DNA of 64,000 nucleotides. Source: Macrophomina tecta. Its lineage: Eukaryota; Ascomycota; Dothideomycetes; Botryosphaeriales; Botryosphaeriaceae. Under the pieces are notes generated by a model. It searched no databases. It was given only the letters and a program-made list of their open reading frames with translations, and was not told the DNA's origin. Shown one piece after another: positions 31,703-43,300 of this stretch; the stretch's first letter is position 1, and each line of letters begins with the position of its first letter. The stretch covers positions 1,116,001-1,180,000 of the forward strand of contig JAKSGN010000003.1 of the NCBI GenBank assembly GCA_024180945.1, read 5' to 3'. A program made the position numbers and the translations under genes.

Positions 31703-33254
31703 ATGGAGGGGCGCCTCTTGCCTTTGGAAGTCTTCACGATGTTGGGAATAGGTGTTCTTGTTATCATGTTACGAACACTCACGAGAATAAACACGGTCGG
31801 CGCCAGAAATTTGCAGTTCGATGACTACCTAATGCTTGCAGCAGCAGTGAGGTTTCTCAAACTTTGAAGCCCCTCATTCGGCCACTGACTTCAGTTCGAC
31901 CAGATAATATATGCACTGGAAACGTGCTCCGCGTATTTCATCATGGAATGGTGGGATGACTTGGCGAATAGCGGAATGACACGGGAAGAGAGAATACATT
32001 TGGATCCGCGGTCTGAGGAGTACTACCTGCGCGTCGGCGGTTCGAAGACTCAGCTCGTCAATTGGAGTATGTACGTACTTCTTCTCTGGACGCTGAAGGC
32101 ATGCATGTGTCTATTCTACTATCGATTAACGTAAGCCTCCTGGTCGTCCCACTTCCCTCCAGCAAACTCGTCACTTACCCAAAACCTCGCAGTGCCGGTC
32201 TCCCCGAATTCGAGATAAGAGTGAAGCTCGGCTACGTCCTCATTGGCATCACCTGGCTCGCGACGCAGCTCTGCATCCTACTCGGCTGCCAGCCTTTCCA
32301 GGCCAGCTGGCAGATCTACCCGGAGCCGTCGAACTTCTGTCAGCCCGCGATATCGAAGCTCAACCTCTACACCACCGTCGTCCTCAACATCACGACCGAC
32401 ATCTACCTCATGTCGATTCCCGTCCCCATGCTCTGGAAAGCCAACCTCATCACCTGGCGCAAATTCTCCCTCCTCATAGTCTTCTGCGGTGGAGTCTTCG
32501 TGATGCTCTGCGGCGTGATGCGGTGCTACATCGTCTTAAATGTGAGTGAAAACAGGCCTGAATATGACGGGGAAAAAAGAAGAAATCTTTCGTCAGACTA
32601 ATATCTCTCTCTGCTTTCTCCGCCCAACAGAACCCCACCACTGGCGCCCTCAAAGCCGGCACCTGGGCTTGCCGCGAGACCTTCCTCGCCGTCCTGACCA
32701 CCAACGCGCCCGTCATCTACCCCGTCTTCCGTCGCAACATCGCCCGCATCACGTCGAGCATCTTCTCACACCACTCTTCTTCCTACGACTTCGCCAGCCT
32801 GCCCTTCCCGTTCAACAAGTCGACGCTGAGCAGGCCGAACAGGCGCAAGGGCCGGCGTAGCGTCAATGCACTGCCGACGATGACGACAGTGACGACGGGT
32901 AGCATGACGGAGATGGGGGATGTTGAGAGGCCAGCTGTCAAGACGGATGATGGGCGCGAGCATGTGGCGGCGGCAACATCGGAGAGTACGACGATGATGT
33001 TGGGGACGTGGGCGACGTGTGAGGTCGGGGTTGTTGTTGGGGACGAGGACGGGAACGCGGGGAGGAGAGGGGGTGAGGGAGGAGGCATCGGCGTGGAAGA
33101 GGTCGGAGATGAGGAGCATTGCTGGGGGAGGGGCAGCAGAGATTATATCATGAGAACGCCGGTGGGCGGGTGGGATGCCACGGATCTGAAGAGTGGAGAG
33201 GGCCACGTCGTTGGCTACGGTGTCGGTGGCAGGTCGCCGGGTGGGTGGATATGA
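31703..33254 (+). CDS. Fungal rhodopsin-domain (PTH11-like) integral membrane protein, 450 aa
   Basis: Seven-helix membrane protein of the fungal 'rhodopsin domain' group, related to PTH11-type receptors; ligand unknown. Four exons: 31703-31846, 31895-32130, 32193-32541 and 32631-33254 (1353 nt, exact frame); introns 48, 62 and 89 nt. Family landmarks are NLQFDDYLMLAA after helix 1, DDLANSGMTREER in the first loop, QLVNWSMYVLLLWTLKACMCLFYYRL, and the extracellular FQASWQIYPEPSNFCQPAISKLNLYTTVVLNITTDIY split over helices 4-5. Then IPVPMLWKANLITWRKFSLLIVF and the last helices up to TTNAPVIYPVF follow. The C-terminal tail (about 150 residues) is Gly/Thr/Glu-rich and cytosolic. The region after exon 1 (YALETCSAYFIMEWW) is a weak helix compared with the family. 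Confidence 0.8.
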
Positions 33255-33958
33255 TGATCGCTGGGATGGACTTTCAATGGGACGGAGTACAAGCATTCTT
33301 CTGGATTGGGAGCGATGGGTAATGGGTAGAATCTCGGGATTTGTGATCAGGTGTACTGGAGAATCGGGTTTGGGGCGAACGGACAGTGACCTGAGAAGAT
33401 TACGAGTTTTCTTCCATTATAGCATGGCGGGATTCTTCGAGTAGAGTCTTTACGTTTGTGCGCCGTATACTGTTTTCTGGGCTTTAGCAGGACTTGTAGG
33501 TGTACGGGCTACTTAGCTTCGAGCGGAAGTTTCACATCCAGCACGTACAATGTAAAAGTAGCCAATACGCAATACCTGAGCCTTTAATATTAAAACAATG
33601 GCTTTCTAATTCCCTTGTGGATATTACTGGAGGCACTCGTACATGTTGTATTGGAATACAGACAAAAGGGGTGTTCAAATAGCGCTCGCGGCGCCCTCGA
33701 TTCGTTTGGCCTACGCATTTACAGTAAAGCGAAAGAAACTCCCTTAATTCGTTACGCCCATCCAACGCCGTTAACCGCCATCAGTAGAGCCGATCTAAGT
33801 ACGACGGTCAACATCCACATATATTCGCCGCTCGTATCATGTCCGACCACTCAATGCACTTACCTTGAGAGGTGAACAAACCTGTATGAACAGCCCATAT
33901 ATTGCACCAACATGACCAACGCCAATCCTCCCCGACGTCCCCCTTTCGTCTAAGCCAG
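33255..33958. other. Convergent intergenic region
   Basis: Between the rhodopsin-domain gene and the TLC gene, both ending here. No gene or repeat recognised. Confidence 0.4.
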
Positions 33959-35178
33959 TCATCCCCTTCGCCTGTTTCTCACCTCTGTGTGCTGGACCTC
34001 CACGGTCCTGCGGCCGTCAGCATAAAGCCCTCTTGCAACAATGGTCTCGCCTCCGATCTTGACGTTGGCGTCTCCGTTAGCCGCAACGTCCGTGACCTCG
34101 ACCTCCTCATCCGTGTCCACATCGATACCTTCGACAAGAACCTTGTCTTCCTCTTTCTTGGCCTTCTTCTCCGGTCTCTTCGTGCCCAGCGGCGGCTCGA
34201 ACCTTTTGCGAACGGTAGCAATCATCTTATTGAACCAGAAGAAGTTGAGCGAGTTGAGTACCAGGTTCGCGGCCAGGTAGGTGGCAGCCAGCCAGATGGG
34301 CACGTCCGTACCCTCGGCGAAGCGCATGGTTTCGGAAACTGGCTGTGCGGACTCCACGGTTGTGCTGTTACCGCCTTCGCCGAGGCCGAGCGGGCCGGAG
34401 CTCGGAGCCAAGCCACCGGCCTGAACGGCGCGGTAGATGTCGTAGAAGACGCGGACAGATTGATAGCTGCCCCAGCAGAGGCGAGCGCCGAAGAAGGTGC
34501 CGAGCAGGGTGAAGCCGTTGTAAAGCTGGATCTTGGAGCCAGTCAGGTTGAGCTTGTCGCAGAACCAGTGGATGTTGAGGAAGGGCGAGGAGAGCTCGTA
34601 GAGGATGAAAGTGGGGGCGTAATAGTTGACGAAGGGACGCTGGAGAGCTGCGGGTTAGTCATGATGACGACACAAAGCAAGCGGGATTGACGCACGAAGC
34701 CGAAGCTGTAGACGGAGAGCGCGCTGACGGCGTGGGCCAGAAGGCCGATGCCGAAGACGTTGACGTAGCGCAGACTGATCCACAGGTCCCAGACAAAGTA
34801 GCCACAGGCGAATGCCACAATCAGGCCGCTGGCGCCGGTGTACCCCCACACGCGACTCTCCCAGTCCATCTCGGAGCGCTCATTGTCGGCGATGCTGACC
34901 CAGAGAGCCAGCACGTTGATTAGAGTGGACTGGAGGAGCGAAACCACGTGAACGTCCCAGTTGATGCGTGTACGCTTGTTGAAGTGCGGGTAGATGGTGG
35001 GGAACAGGCGGGCGGAAAGCCAGGGCGAGATGAGGGTGTTTGTCACATGGTAGAGCAGCACGGCGGCCAGAAGCTCGTGGATGTGCAGCGGAAGGGTCTT
35101 GAAGGACATGTAGTCGGCGAAGGGCTTGACGGCCTGCTGCAAGGCGGCAGGAGCCTCAAACGGGAAGGGGTCGAGCAT
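33959..35178 (-). CDS. TLC-domain membrane protein, 387 aa
   Basis: Multi-pass membrane protein with a TLC (TRAM-LAG1-CLN8) domain; relatives act in lipid sensing or sphingolipid metabolism in the ER. Two exons (35178-34696 and 34639-33959) flank a 56-nt intron (34695-34640). Features: KTLPLHIHELLAAVLLYHVTN, SPWLSARLFPTIYPHFNKRTRINWDVHVVSLLQS (matching the conserved 'W..H' first TLC block) and GYFVWDLWISLRYV. After the intron come RPFVNYYAPTFILYELSSPFLNIHWF and FTLLGTFFGARLCWGSY. The C-terminal tail is basic then acidic (KRPEKKAKKEEDK). The ceramide-synthase Lag1 double-His motif is not evident, so a TLCD4/TMEM56-like protein is more likely than a ceramide synthase. Confidence 0.85.
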
Positions 35179-36135
35179 GGCGACGGTGCGGGCGAGGTCT
35201 GACTGGGTGCGTGGTGGGATGTGCGGCGGAGCTTCGCGAGGCCCGCGGGCAAGAGGAAGAGGCGGGAAGACGAGGAATTAAGAGGACTGGCTAGGGAGCG
35301 AGGACGGCAGACATGATCCGGAGAGGTCTGGTGACAGGGCTGTGGCACAGGGTGGACGGCGAATTGTGGTTCTGTTATAAGGGCGGGCAGCTGGCGGGCT
35401 GGGCTGTGGTGATGGGCGCGCGCAGAGGCGAGGCGAGGCAGCAGGACCCTGGTTGCCTGGATCCCTGCAGAGCACAGATTGTTGGGAGCCCGCCATGCCC
35501 GCCCTCGGAAGTCGGCTGACTGACATAAGCAAGTTCTCGCGGCCGCCCGCTGCCACCACCTGCTCCACCCCGCCGGCAACCCGAACGCTGTGCGGCTCCA
35601 CCAGCACCGCCAAACTGCCCCCTTTCGACCCATGACCACCGAGCATCACCCGCTGTCTTGGGTCACGGCATAGGCTCATATGGCGACGCTGGTTGCGCTG
35701 TCTCCAAGCGGCACGCGGGCAGTTGGCCGCTCCGGGCTAGTCACGGGCCGCCGCGTATGGCCACAGTACCTCGCAACCCGCCGAACAATCCCACATGGCC
35801 AGGCGTCGTCCTCGGCTCTGCTCACTCCTCTGCCTCGATTCACGAACTGTCGCGACCGTGATTCCGTCGGTGTGCATGGCTCGTGTACGGCTGAGGCCGT
35901 CATCCGGGTGGAAAACGTCTTATGGATTCATTCATATTCGGGCAACTGCTTCAAAGGCCTACTCGGTCCAGGAGTGATTCACCTTACTCTTCGCTGTGCC
36001 GTGCCAGCAGATGGCCCCCCGTGCCTGAAGATCCCGGAGGACTGTCCGGCCGCCGAACAATGCAGCTTCCTTATTGCCAAGGCCTATCGACTACCTCGAG
36101 CATCCTATCCTGACCTCAACCTGCTCCTTCGACCC
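35179..36135. other. Intergenic region, TLC gene promoter
   Basis: No gene is recognised. The open frame at 35680-36318 overlaps the transporter pseudogene on the opposite strand and has no domain. Confidence 0.35.
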
Positions 36136-37848
36136 TCAAACTTTCTCCACCCTCGTCACATCCCCCTTGTCCTCCCTCCCTCCGCCCTCGCTCTCCTCCA
36201 TGGCTCTTGCGTACTGCAACTCCTCCTCAGCCGTTGCTTCATAGTAATGCACCGCCACCTGCTCGCCAAACGCCGCATTAATATCCCCCAAACTCCTCTG
36301 CTTCGTCTCGGGGAATAAGAAGAAGACGTTGAGAAAATGCAGCGCCGTCGGCACAACCAGCACGATGAAAAACCTCCACGTAATTTCCTCCAACGCCACC
36401 GGTCCCGCGCAGAGCAGGACGATCGCCCCCAGGTAGAGCCCCACCATGCTGATCGCCACACCCTGCCCGCGGATGTGCGTCGGAAAGATCTCCGCCACAT
36501 AGAAGTACTGCGAGGCGTCGATGAAGGTGCTCCAGAAGAAGATGAAGAGGAAGATGAAGAAGACAGCCGCCGAGCCGTGAAGATGTTGCCGGGGAAGGAG
36601 AGCGTGACCCAGAGAGTCGACAGGAGGAGGGGCATGTAGTCGCTCATGCCGAGGGAGGCGTACAGAAGGACGCCATAGTTGGCGATGATGCTGTGATGAG
36701 TGAGCAATGTGCCTTACCAGTACCAAGGTTCTGCCTAGCTAACATGCAGTACGCCCGTTAACTGGTTCATGGAAACAAGAATGAACCCAACGTAAGCCCT
36801 CCGTCGGTTTGGTTTGGCCTTGAAAATAGCAAAAGGACCCGAATCAGTGGCAGCTCTGACCTGATGATCCAGTTCAAGTTGTTTCTTCATCTGGTAGAAC
36901 TCCCTGCCTGCCACCGTGCTGTGCGCGTCTCCTTTGGTGCGGTGCAAGCGCTTGATCACTGAGAGCGCCTCATCGGGGCTGCCAGCAGCCAAAAGCCATC
37001 TTGGCGAGAACGGAAGCCAAGGATCCAGAGCCAGAAGAATTATTGCTGGCGCTGCCTGGAAGGCGAGGGGGAATCGCCGGGCGAAACTTGACGGATTTCC
37101 AGCCGCACTCATGAAGTAGCACCCGAATCCAATCCATGCGCTCAGAGAGTATCCACTTGCGAACATGACCCCATGCATGGAGACCTGCGCTTGGTTAGCG
37201 CACACGGAGCATGTTTGTACCATCGAACACGATTGATCTCACCATGAACCCTCGTGATTCCGGCGTGGAAACCTCCGCTTGATACATCGGAACGCACCAT
37301 ATGTTTGAGTCGCCCGTCTGGCCTGCCGCGAGAACAAGAGGGCCACACCGCGATCAACATGCCTACCCCCCACCCAGAGATGAATCTTGCCACTAAGAAC
37401 ATAGCCACATCAAGCGAACACCACACAGTGGCGCTCCCAAGATTGAGGTGATGCAGCCCAATTGCATTGACGTCAACCGCCCATACCTGTCGCAAGTCCG
37501 GGCAGTGAAGAGCGTTGCGAGTAACGAACCCGCTGAGTTGACACCGTTGAAGGCTCCGATGAGTTCGGCTGTGTGACCGTAACCCGGCTCACCCGGAGCG
37601 GCGAGGTGCATGTCCCCGAAGAAAGAATGCTGGCCGATTGTGGAGCTTATGACGGACATGCCATAACTGCAGCATGTACTCCCGAGCGCCGCCGCGATGA
37701 CGACTAAGAGGTTTAAGGTGTTTGGTATAAGCTTCCCCTTGGTGATGGTTTGGTGCTTTCGATAAGATGGCCTGGGCTGAGCAACGTGGGCAGCGTGGTA
37801 CATTTGCTCCCAGCTACACCGTGCGGATACCGCGCTGACCGAGCGCAA
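36136..37848 (-). pseudogene. MFS sugar transporter pseudogene
   Basis: Remnant of a sugar-porter (hexose/lactose-permease-like) transporter. Recognisable parts in order: GKLIPNTLNLLVVIAAALGS (helix 1), FNGVNSAGSLLATLF, TCDRYGRLTSM (motif A), DVAMFLVARFISGWGVGML and VPMYQAEVSTPESRGFM. A good intron (37242-37185) leads to SMHGVMFASGYSLSAWIGFG and PWLPFSPRWLLAAG, then NQLTG, ANYGVLLYASLGMSDY, TLSFPGNIFTA, FIDASQYFYVAEIFPTHIRGQG and FFLFPETKQRSLGDINAAFGE. The lesions are: a frame change near 37440 (ILG to SATV); an unjoinable stretch near 37335-37285; an intron near 36751 whose ends do not agree in phase; and a junction near 36570. At that junction NIFTA runs straight into AAVFFIF in another frame, so about 60 residues normally found there are missing. 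I therefore call it non-functional. Confidence 0.8.
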
Positions 37849-38677
37849 AAGACGGCGGATGTCTGAGACTGACCCCGCGATTGATCAGAATCAAAGCAAG
37901 AAACGGATAAGTCGAAAGAAAAGTCTCGATATGGCAAAGAAAACTTTCCCGCAAGCTGTCTAAGCACCACTTAATAGTTCTCTGGTTCAACAGGTCTGGT
38001 ATGGGGAGTATCTACGTCGGGGATGCAGCCAGACAGCGGGGTTGATCGTAGTCTACCCCGCGACAAATATCATGATCCATCCGGAAGCAGGCCGGCCCTT
38101 GCGGAGCTTGTCGATGATCAGCTTATCATCGGGACGTTTTGAGTGGCGGGCAGGGAATTGGGCGCGGGGAAAGCTCCCTAGCGTCCGCTTTGGTGTGGGG
38201 AAGCACGAAGTACAAATTGTCGAAAGCATTGAAGCGCAGGATGCAGATATGCGTGGGGAAGTAGGTGAAGAGCTTGCCCGGATCAGAACGTCATTTCATT
38301 CTTGGAAGCTTGCGTCCAGCAGATCGTTCGCCTTTAGTAGTAGCACGGTGCAATATCTCATAGTTGCCGAATGCGTACTACACTAGGTGTAAATAAACCA
38401 GTCCATCACGAGAGCTGTCGACCCAAAAACTATGGCGCAGCCTTCTGTTGTTGGAGAAAAGCACAAGAGATTCGCTCTTCAAAGGGATATCCCTATCAGC
38501 GAAAATGCAAAGTTGAAATAGGCTACTTCAACCGCCGACTTGAAAAAGCGGGCATGCCGACCGTCGGCTCCAAAGCATGCGGCATGCATTCTACTGTAAG
38601 ATTGTCTCAGAGAACATACGTATCATGGTTTTTCGGGCACCGTTCCAGGTAGGAGCTGCATTCCACGCTTTTATTCT
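37849..38677. other. Intergenic region
   Basis: Between the transporter pseudogene and the COG7-like gene. No gene, repeat or RNA feature is recognised. Confidence 0.4.
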
Positions 38678-39724
38678 TCAGCTGAGATATATGTTTTCCC
38701 TCATCCTTTGCAGGTTGTCCAGGAAACCATTCCCTCTCTCAGGAGCCCTGGTCCGACTTCCTTCTCTCTTTGGCGGGGCAGCAGGCTTAGGCTGCCGTTG
38801 GTTCTGTGCATTGAATTGCCTATTTCTCTCCTCAGCCAGCTTCACGAGGCCGTCCACGAAGCGCGTGCGGGCCTTCTCCTCGGCTGTGTCCTTCCACACC
38901 TGCGACAGGTCACGCAGAGCCTGTATTCGAGCCTGAGCCGCCTCATAGCCCTCGTCAGTACCGGTGACCAGTTCGGAAATCTCATTGCGCAGCTTCTCAG
39001 CAAATTCGCGGCCCTTTTCCTCGCGGCTATGGCTGTCGGAGCCCGGCTCCGGAGCGGAGACTGAGATGAGCGACGAAGCGAGCGAGACTTCGGAGGGTGG
39101 CAGGGTCCACTGCATCGCCTCGCCGAAGACCTTGATGACGCTTTCCAAGCGGGCGCGCACGTGGGCAAGCGTGCGTAGGCGTGTGATGTATTCGGGCAGC
39201 TCGGGCGCATCTTGTTGGGCATCGGCATCGGCAGCGCCAGGCTTTGAATCGTCTTCCGCCGTGGCCGCGCTGGCTCTCCGCTCTACAGCATCCGCCTGGC
39301 CCTCAGCGCTCGTCACCTTGACGCCTCCCGGAACGAACTTCTCCACATCGGTGCGGAGGCTCTCTGTCAAGGCTTCGGACAAGCCGATAGTCTCTCCTCT
39401 CAGCACCTCAACCTCGTAGGCCAGTCTGCTGCCACTCCGCAGAATGTCGTCGGTCATCTGGGTCAGGACGGTCGAGAGACGGGTGGTTTGAGCATTGAGC
39501 TGCGAGAGAAGGGCCTGCGTCTGGGCGGAGAGCTCGGAGAGCGGCACGGCGGCGGCATTCGCAGGTCTTGGCTGCGAAGAGTTGAAGGAAAGGGAGGACA
39601 GGACGGAGTTGAGGTGGTCGGCCGGATCGAACTGTGGCTGTATGAAGGGCAACAGCGAGGGGTCGGAGAGGTGGGATGACTTAGGCTGCACCGAGCCCGA
39701 CGCATCGGCGTTGGAGACAGCCAT
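38678..39724 (-). CDS. Putative conserved oligomeric Golgi complex subunit (COG7-like), 348 aa
   Basis: Likely subunit of the COG vesicle tether at the Golgi. Single exon; I chose ATG 39724 (MAVSNADASG), since the frame upstream to 39952 is Arg/Gln-rich leader. After a short N-terminus comes LLPFIQPQFDPADHLNSVLSSL. A helical rod follows: LSAQTQALLSQLNAQTTRLSTVLTQMTDDILRSGSRLAYEVEVLRGE. Then come a charged Ala-rich linker, LRTLAHVRARLESVIKVFGEAMQWTLPPSEV and a final coiled coil with ERNRQFNAQNQ. COG subunits share this N-terminal helical organisation. The COG7 assignment is from memory of mould annotations; another COG subunit such as COG5 is possible. The gene is divergent to the PARP-UBE2Q gene. 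Confidence 0.6.
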   Translation of the reverse strand: MAVSNADASGSVQPKSSHLSDPSLLPFIQPQFDPADHLNSVLSSLSFNSSQPRPANAAAVPLSELSAQTQALLSQLNAQTTRLSTVLTQMTDDILRSGSRLAYEVEVLRGETIGLSEALTESLRTDVEKFVPGGVKVTSAEGQADAVERRASAATAEDDSKPGAADADAQQDAPELPEYITRLRTLAHVRARLESVIKVFGEAMQWTLPPSEVSLASSLISVSAPEPGSDSHSREEKGREFAEKLRNEISELVTGTDEGYEAAQARIQALRDLSQVWKDTAEEKARTRFVDGLVKLAEERNRQFNAQNQRQPKPAAPPKREGSRTRAPERGNGFLDNLQRMRENIYLS

Positions 39725-40399
39725 GGTGAGGGACAGAACCTTGGATTGGAGGAGACGAACGAACTGGAGCTCGCGCTGGCGCTGGACCCTGGGGTGAATG
39801 CGCCTGCACGCTGGAGCTTGGGCCACTTCCGCGCCGCGCAGGCAGGTACCTCCTCCATGAACCGCTACTGCCTGGCTGCCTGCTTGAATCCGCGAGGTTC
39901 TTCGGGGCCGCCGCTTGGACTTTGGTCCAGGCTGCAGCTGGCCGCTTTTCACCTGTTCCGCCTTTCTTTCCTTGCGGCTTTCAAATCTCGAGCATCTGAC
40001 GCCCGCCGCCTATACACGCAGCGCCGCCCAGCTTCTAAGCCCAGTCGCTGCACAGCTAACACCAACGCGCCCCCTTGTGCCCTCCAGCGAACCCGCCGCC
40101 TGCAAGGCGCCCTGGGCTGGCTCACTTGCTTTTCTGCCTATTTACCTCGCTCTGTCAGCCTCGAGCAACTCTGCGTTCGCCTCGTCCACTACGAACTTCT
40201 GCGCCGCTGCCTTGCGCCTATGCAGCCTTGACCTTTTTCCCCTCACTCTGCCCCACCGCGTTGTTGTACAGGGACGCCCTAATTTGTAAGTCATGAAGCT
40301 GTTTGCGTTGGAGCACCATCAAGCCCCTTGACCTGCAACGCTCCAACTTCTCCACGGGTGCGCTGACGTGATTGGTCAAATAGGACTCCTCTGCCCGCT
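39725..40399. promoter_or_regulatory. Divergent promoter region COG7-like / PARP-UBE2Q
   Basis: 675-base gap between divergent starts. GC-rich, with frames open on the plus strand but no coding character. Confidence 0.4.
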
Positions 40400-43300
40400 A
40401 TGGGTAGGAAAGACTACCTTGCCGATCTCAACCTTGTGGCTGCAAGTCCCCGCTCTTATGATGTCTTAGAAGTCATATGCGGTGACGAGTCCGCTGCCGT
40501 TATTCAAGTCGACTCTCAATATGGCCCTGTCACCATCACTGCCCACCCGGGCGAGACATCTTCTTATCCCAATGATCATGGCTTCGCCCTCTACGTCAGC
40601 GACTCCACACCCGACGAAGTTTCACGCATTGTGGCATCCTTCAACTTGCAACTCGGAAAGGACACGACCATTCCTTCCCTTTGCCAAGAGCTCGCCCATC
40701 GCCTGTCCGTTGACGCTGACGGTGATACGGAAATGCCCGATTCCCAGCTTGATGACGAGGGAGACGACGTGTCCGACACCGAATCAGTAGATCAAGACAG
40801 TCTTTTTGGCTTTGAGGCTGACAACTCGAGAGTTGTTGAAGATAGCCCGGCGTCTGCGAGCTACGACAACATCATCGCTTTGGATGCTCGCAACGGCCTC
40901 CGCCAGGATTTGAGAATTGTAAAAGAGGCCGGGTTCAAGATTGCCATCTACGGGCCGCTCATCCAAGGCCATCCCGCCTATATGGTTTCCTCTTGCCGCA
41001 TCGGCAAATTAGGTATCTCTGACGAAGCCATGCAGGCTTGGCGGCTTCTGCCCAGCGAGTACCTTGTCCTGCTCATCCACTTTCCCAGCGGTTATAGGCA
41101 CGTTGGTCACATCGAAGACATGGCTTCCGGAAACGGTATGATGGACTTTCGTTGTGGTGTCAGCTCCTCGTACAAGCCCTCTCGGTCTGAGATCATCGAG
41201 GCTTTTACAATGCTCTATCCAGATGCTCAAAACCAGGGTGTGGACAGCAAATCGACCGGCTTCCGCAAGCTATTCATTTCAGGCTCTCTCCAAGATCTCT
41301 TTTCCGAGAAGTTTGCGATGCTGCTGAAGTGCAGGCTCAAAGGGATGTCCTGGGATGGTGCCCTGGCCTTTTGGCACGACCATCAAGGAACCTCACACAA
41401 AGCCGAGCTGGCGCACGACCCCAAGTACCGGCAAAGGGAAAAGGTAAATGCAGCTTACCCAGTCTTGGTCACATCAGACCACCTCACGAACCCGAACTAT
41501 GGCTGCCGCATTTCATTGCCACTGGTTGCTATGCAGTTTTTTATCCGCCAAGTGGTCCGCTGCACCGAGTTCTGCCTGGTCTGCCACCGAAAAGTCCCAA
41601 CAGATGTCGAAGCCATCAAGCCCTACGTCTGCGACAGCCATCTATGTCTTTACCAATACATGCAGCTAGGATTCGGCCCAAGCATTGAGCACGAGATCAT
41701 CACACAACCCAAGGTAGTTGACCTCCTAATCAGCCTTTGCTTCAGCGCTGCCGCTACCAACGGCCTCAAGCCGAGGCATCTCCCAAAGGGCCTTGGGCTC
41801 AGAGTACCTCCTGTGGACATCCTGAGGCTAAATATGGTGGCAAGCCCATACACGCCCGGAGTCTCACCAACCCCGGACAGCAGGCCCACACTTCTGCCCC
41901 CTGGTGTGGCCAAGCCTTTGAAGGCAACCCTGAAACACCGTGAATTGCTCTTTAACAAAGGCGTCACTCGCAATGATGCTGGCCTCAAACATGGTGATTG
42001 GCTTCTTCTACAAGTAAAAGATTTGGAAGAAGTCGTTCATTGTAGGGTGGAGGACTTGACCATGTTCCCTACCATAAAGATCTCGCATCCCATTGTCCTT
42101 CCCCAAGACGGAGGGGTCAAACCCCTTGATTTGGAACACACACAGCCCGGCGTTCACGAAGCGAGCTTTATCCCTTACAGCGAAGACTTTGACCAGCTCA
42201 GCGATGGCGCCATGAAGGAGGTCATCCACTTTTTCATCAACCTGCTCCCTAGTGTCAGTGACATGAGAGCATATCTGCTGAGGAACGGTTCACAGGCATC
42301 TCTTCGGAAATGGTCGAGGATGACGGCGCCATCCTTGGGATTACTGCGCTGGATCATTGCTTCTAACCGTGCCTGCATCATGCAGATTGACGGATACGAT
42401 GGTCAGCACGCACAACCAGGAACGGCTAAAGAAGACAAAGTATGGGGAATGCCCGGATACACGCAGTTCAGGATTGCCATGGGCGCACCGGACAAAGAGC
42501 GTCGGTTCATGCAGTCCGTTAAGATAACTGCCGCGGAAATGAGCCTACAGATCCCCACCATATTCGCATGGCATGGCAGTAACTTGTCCAACTGGCACTC
42601 CATTATCCGCGAAGGCTTGAACTTTAACGAGACGCTTCACGGTAGAGCCTTCGGCCACGGAGTTTACTTCTCGAAGGACATGAACACGAGTGGGAGTTAC
42701 TCAAGCTATTACAACAGATCAGGCGAGACCTGGCGTTCAAGCGATCTATCGGTATCACACGTCATTTCTCTGAACGAGATCGTGAATGCACCAGCTAAAT
42801 TCGTTTCACAAACGCCTCATTTCGTAGTCAGCAATGTCGACTGGATACAAACACGGTACCTCTTCGTACAGTCTGGCTCACCTGCAATGGGACAAGCTGC
42901 CAGGCCACCGATGACCCCAGAAGGTCAAGAGAAGCCTCGCAACCCAATACCTCAAGACCCCGTCCATTATCCTATCAACGGGAATCGCCAGCAGCTCATA
43001 ATCCCGGCTACGGCGTCCCGATCCCGACCTAAGACCGCCAAGTCTACGACTACCGGCCATGCAATCCGCAACGGGTTCAAGAAACTCAAAAGTGGCGTCA
43101 GCATTCAACATTCTATTGACTCGGAGGACGATGGCAATGACAGCGTAACAACAGAGGCCGAAGATCGCCAGATGCTTGAGCCTGAAAAGGAAAGCACCGG
43201 CTCGCCGGCGGTACTAATCCCCAACAAGGCCTTCACAGATTTTGAACCGGGGACATTGAATCGCAATACTCTTGAGCTTCTTCCCCCTCCGGAAGATGCC

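Noticed and set aside
35680..36318. 212-codon plus-strand frame
   Set aside because: Overlaps the 3' end of the transporter pseudogene on the other strand and shows no domain or coding pattern.
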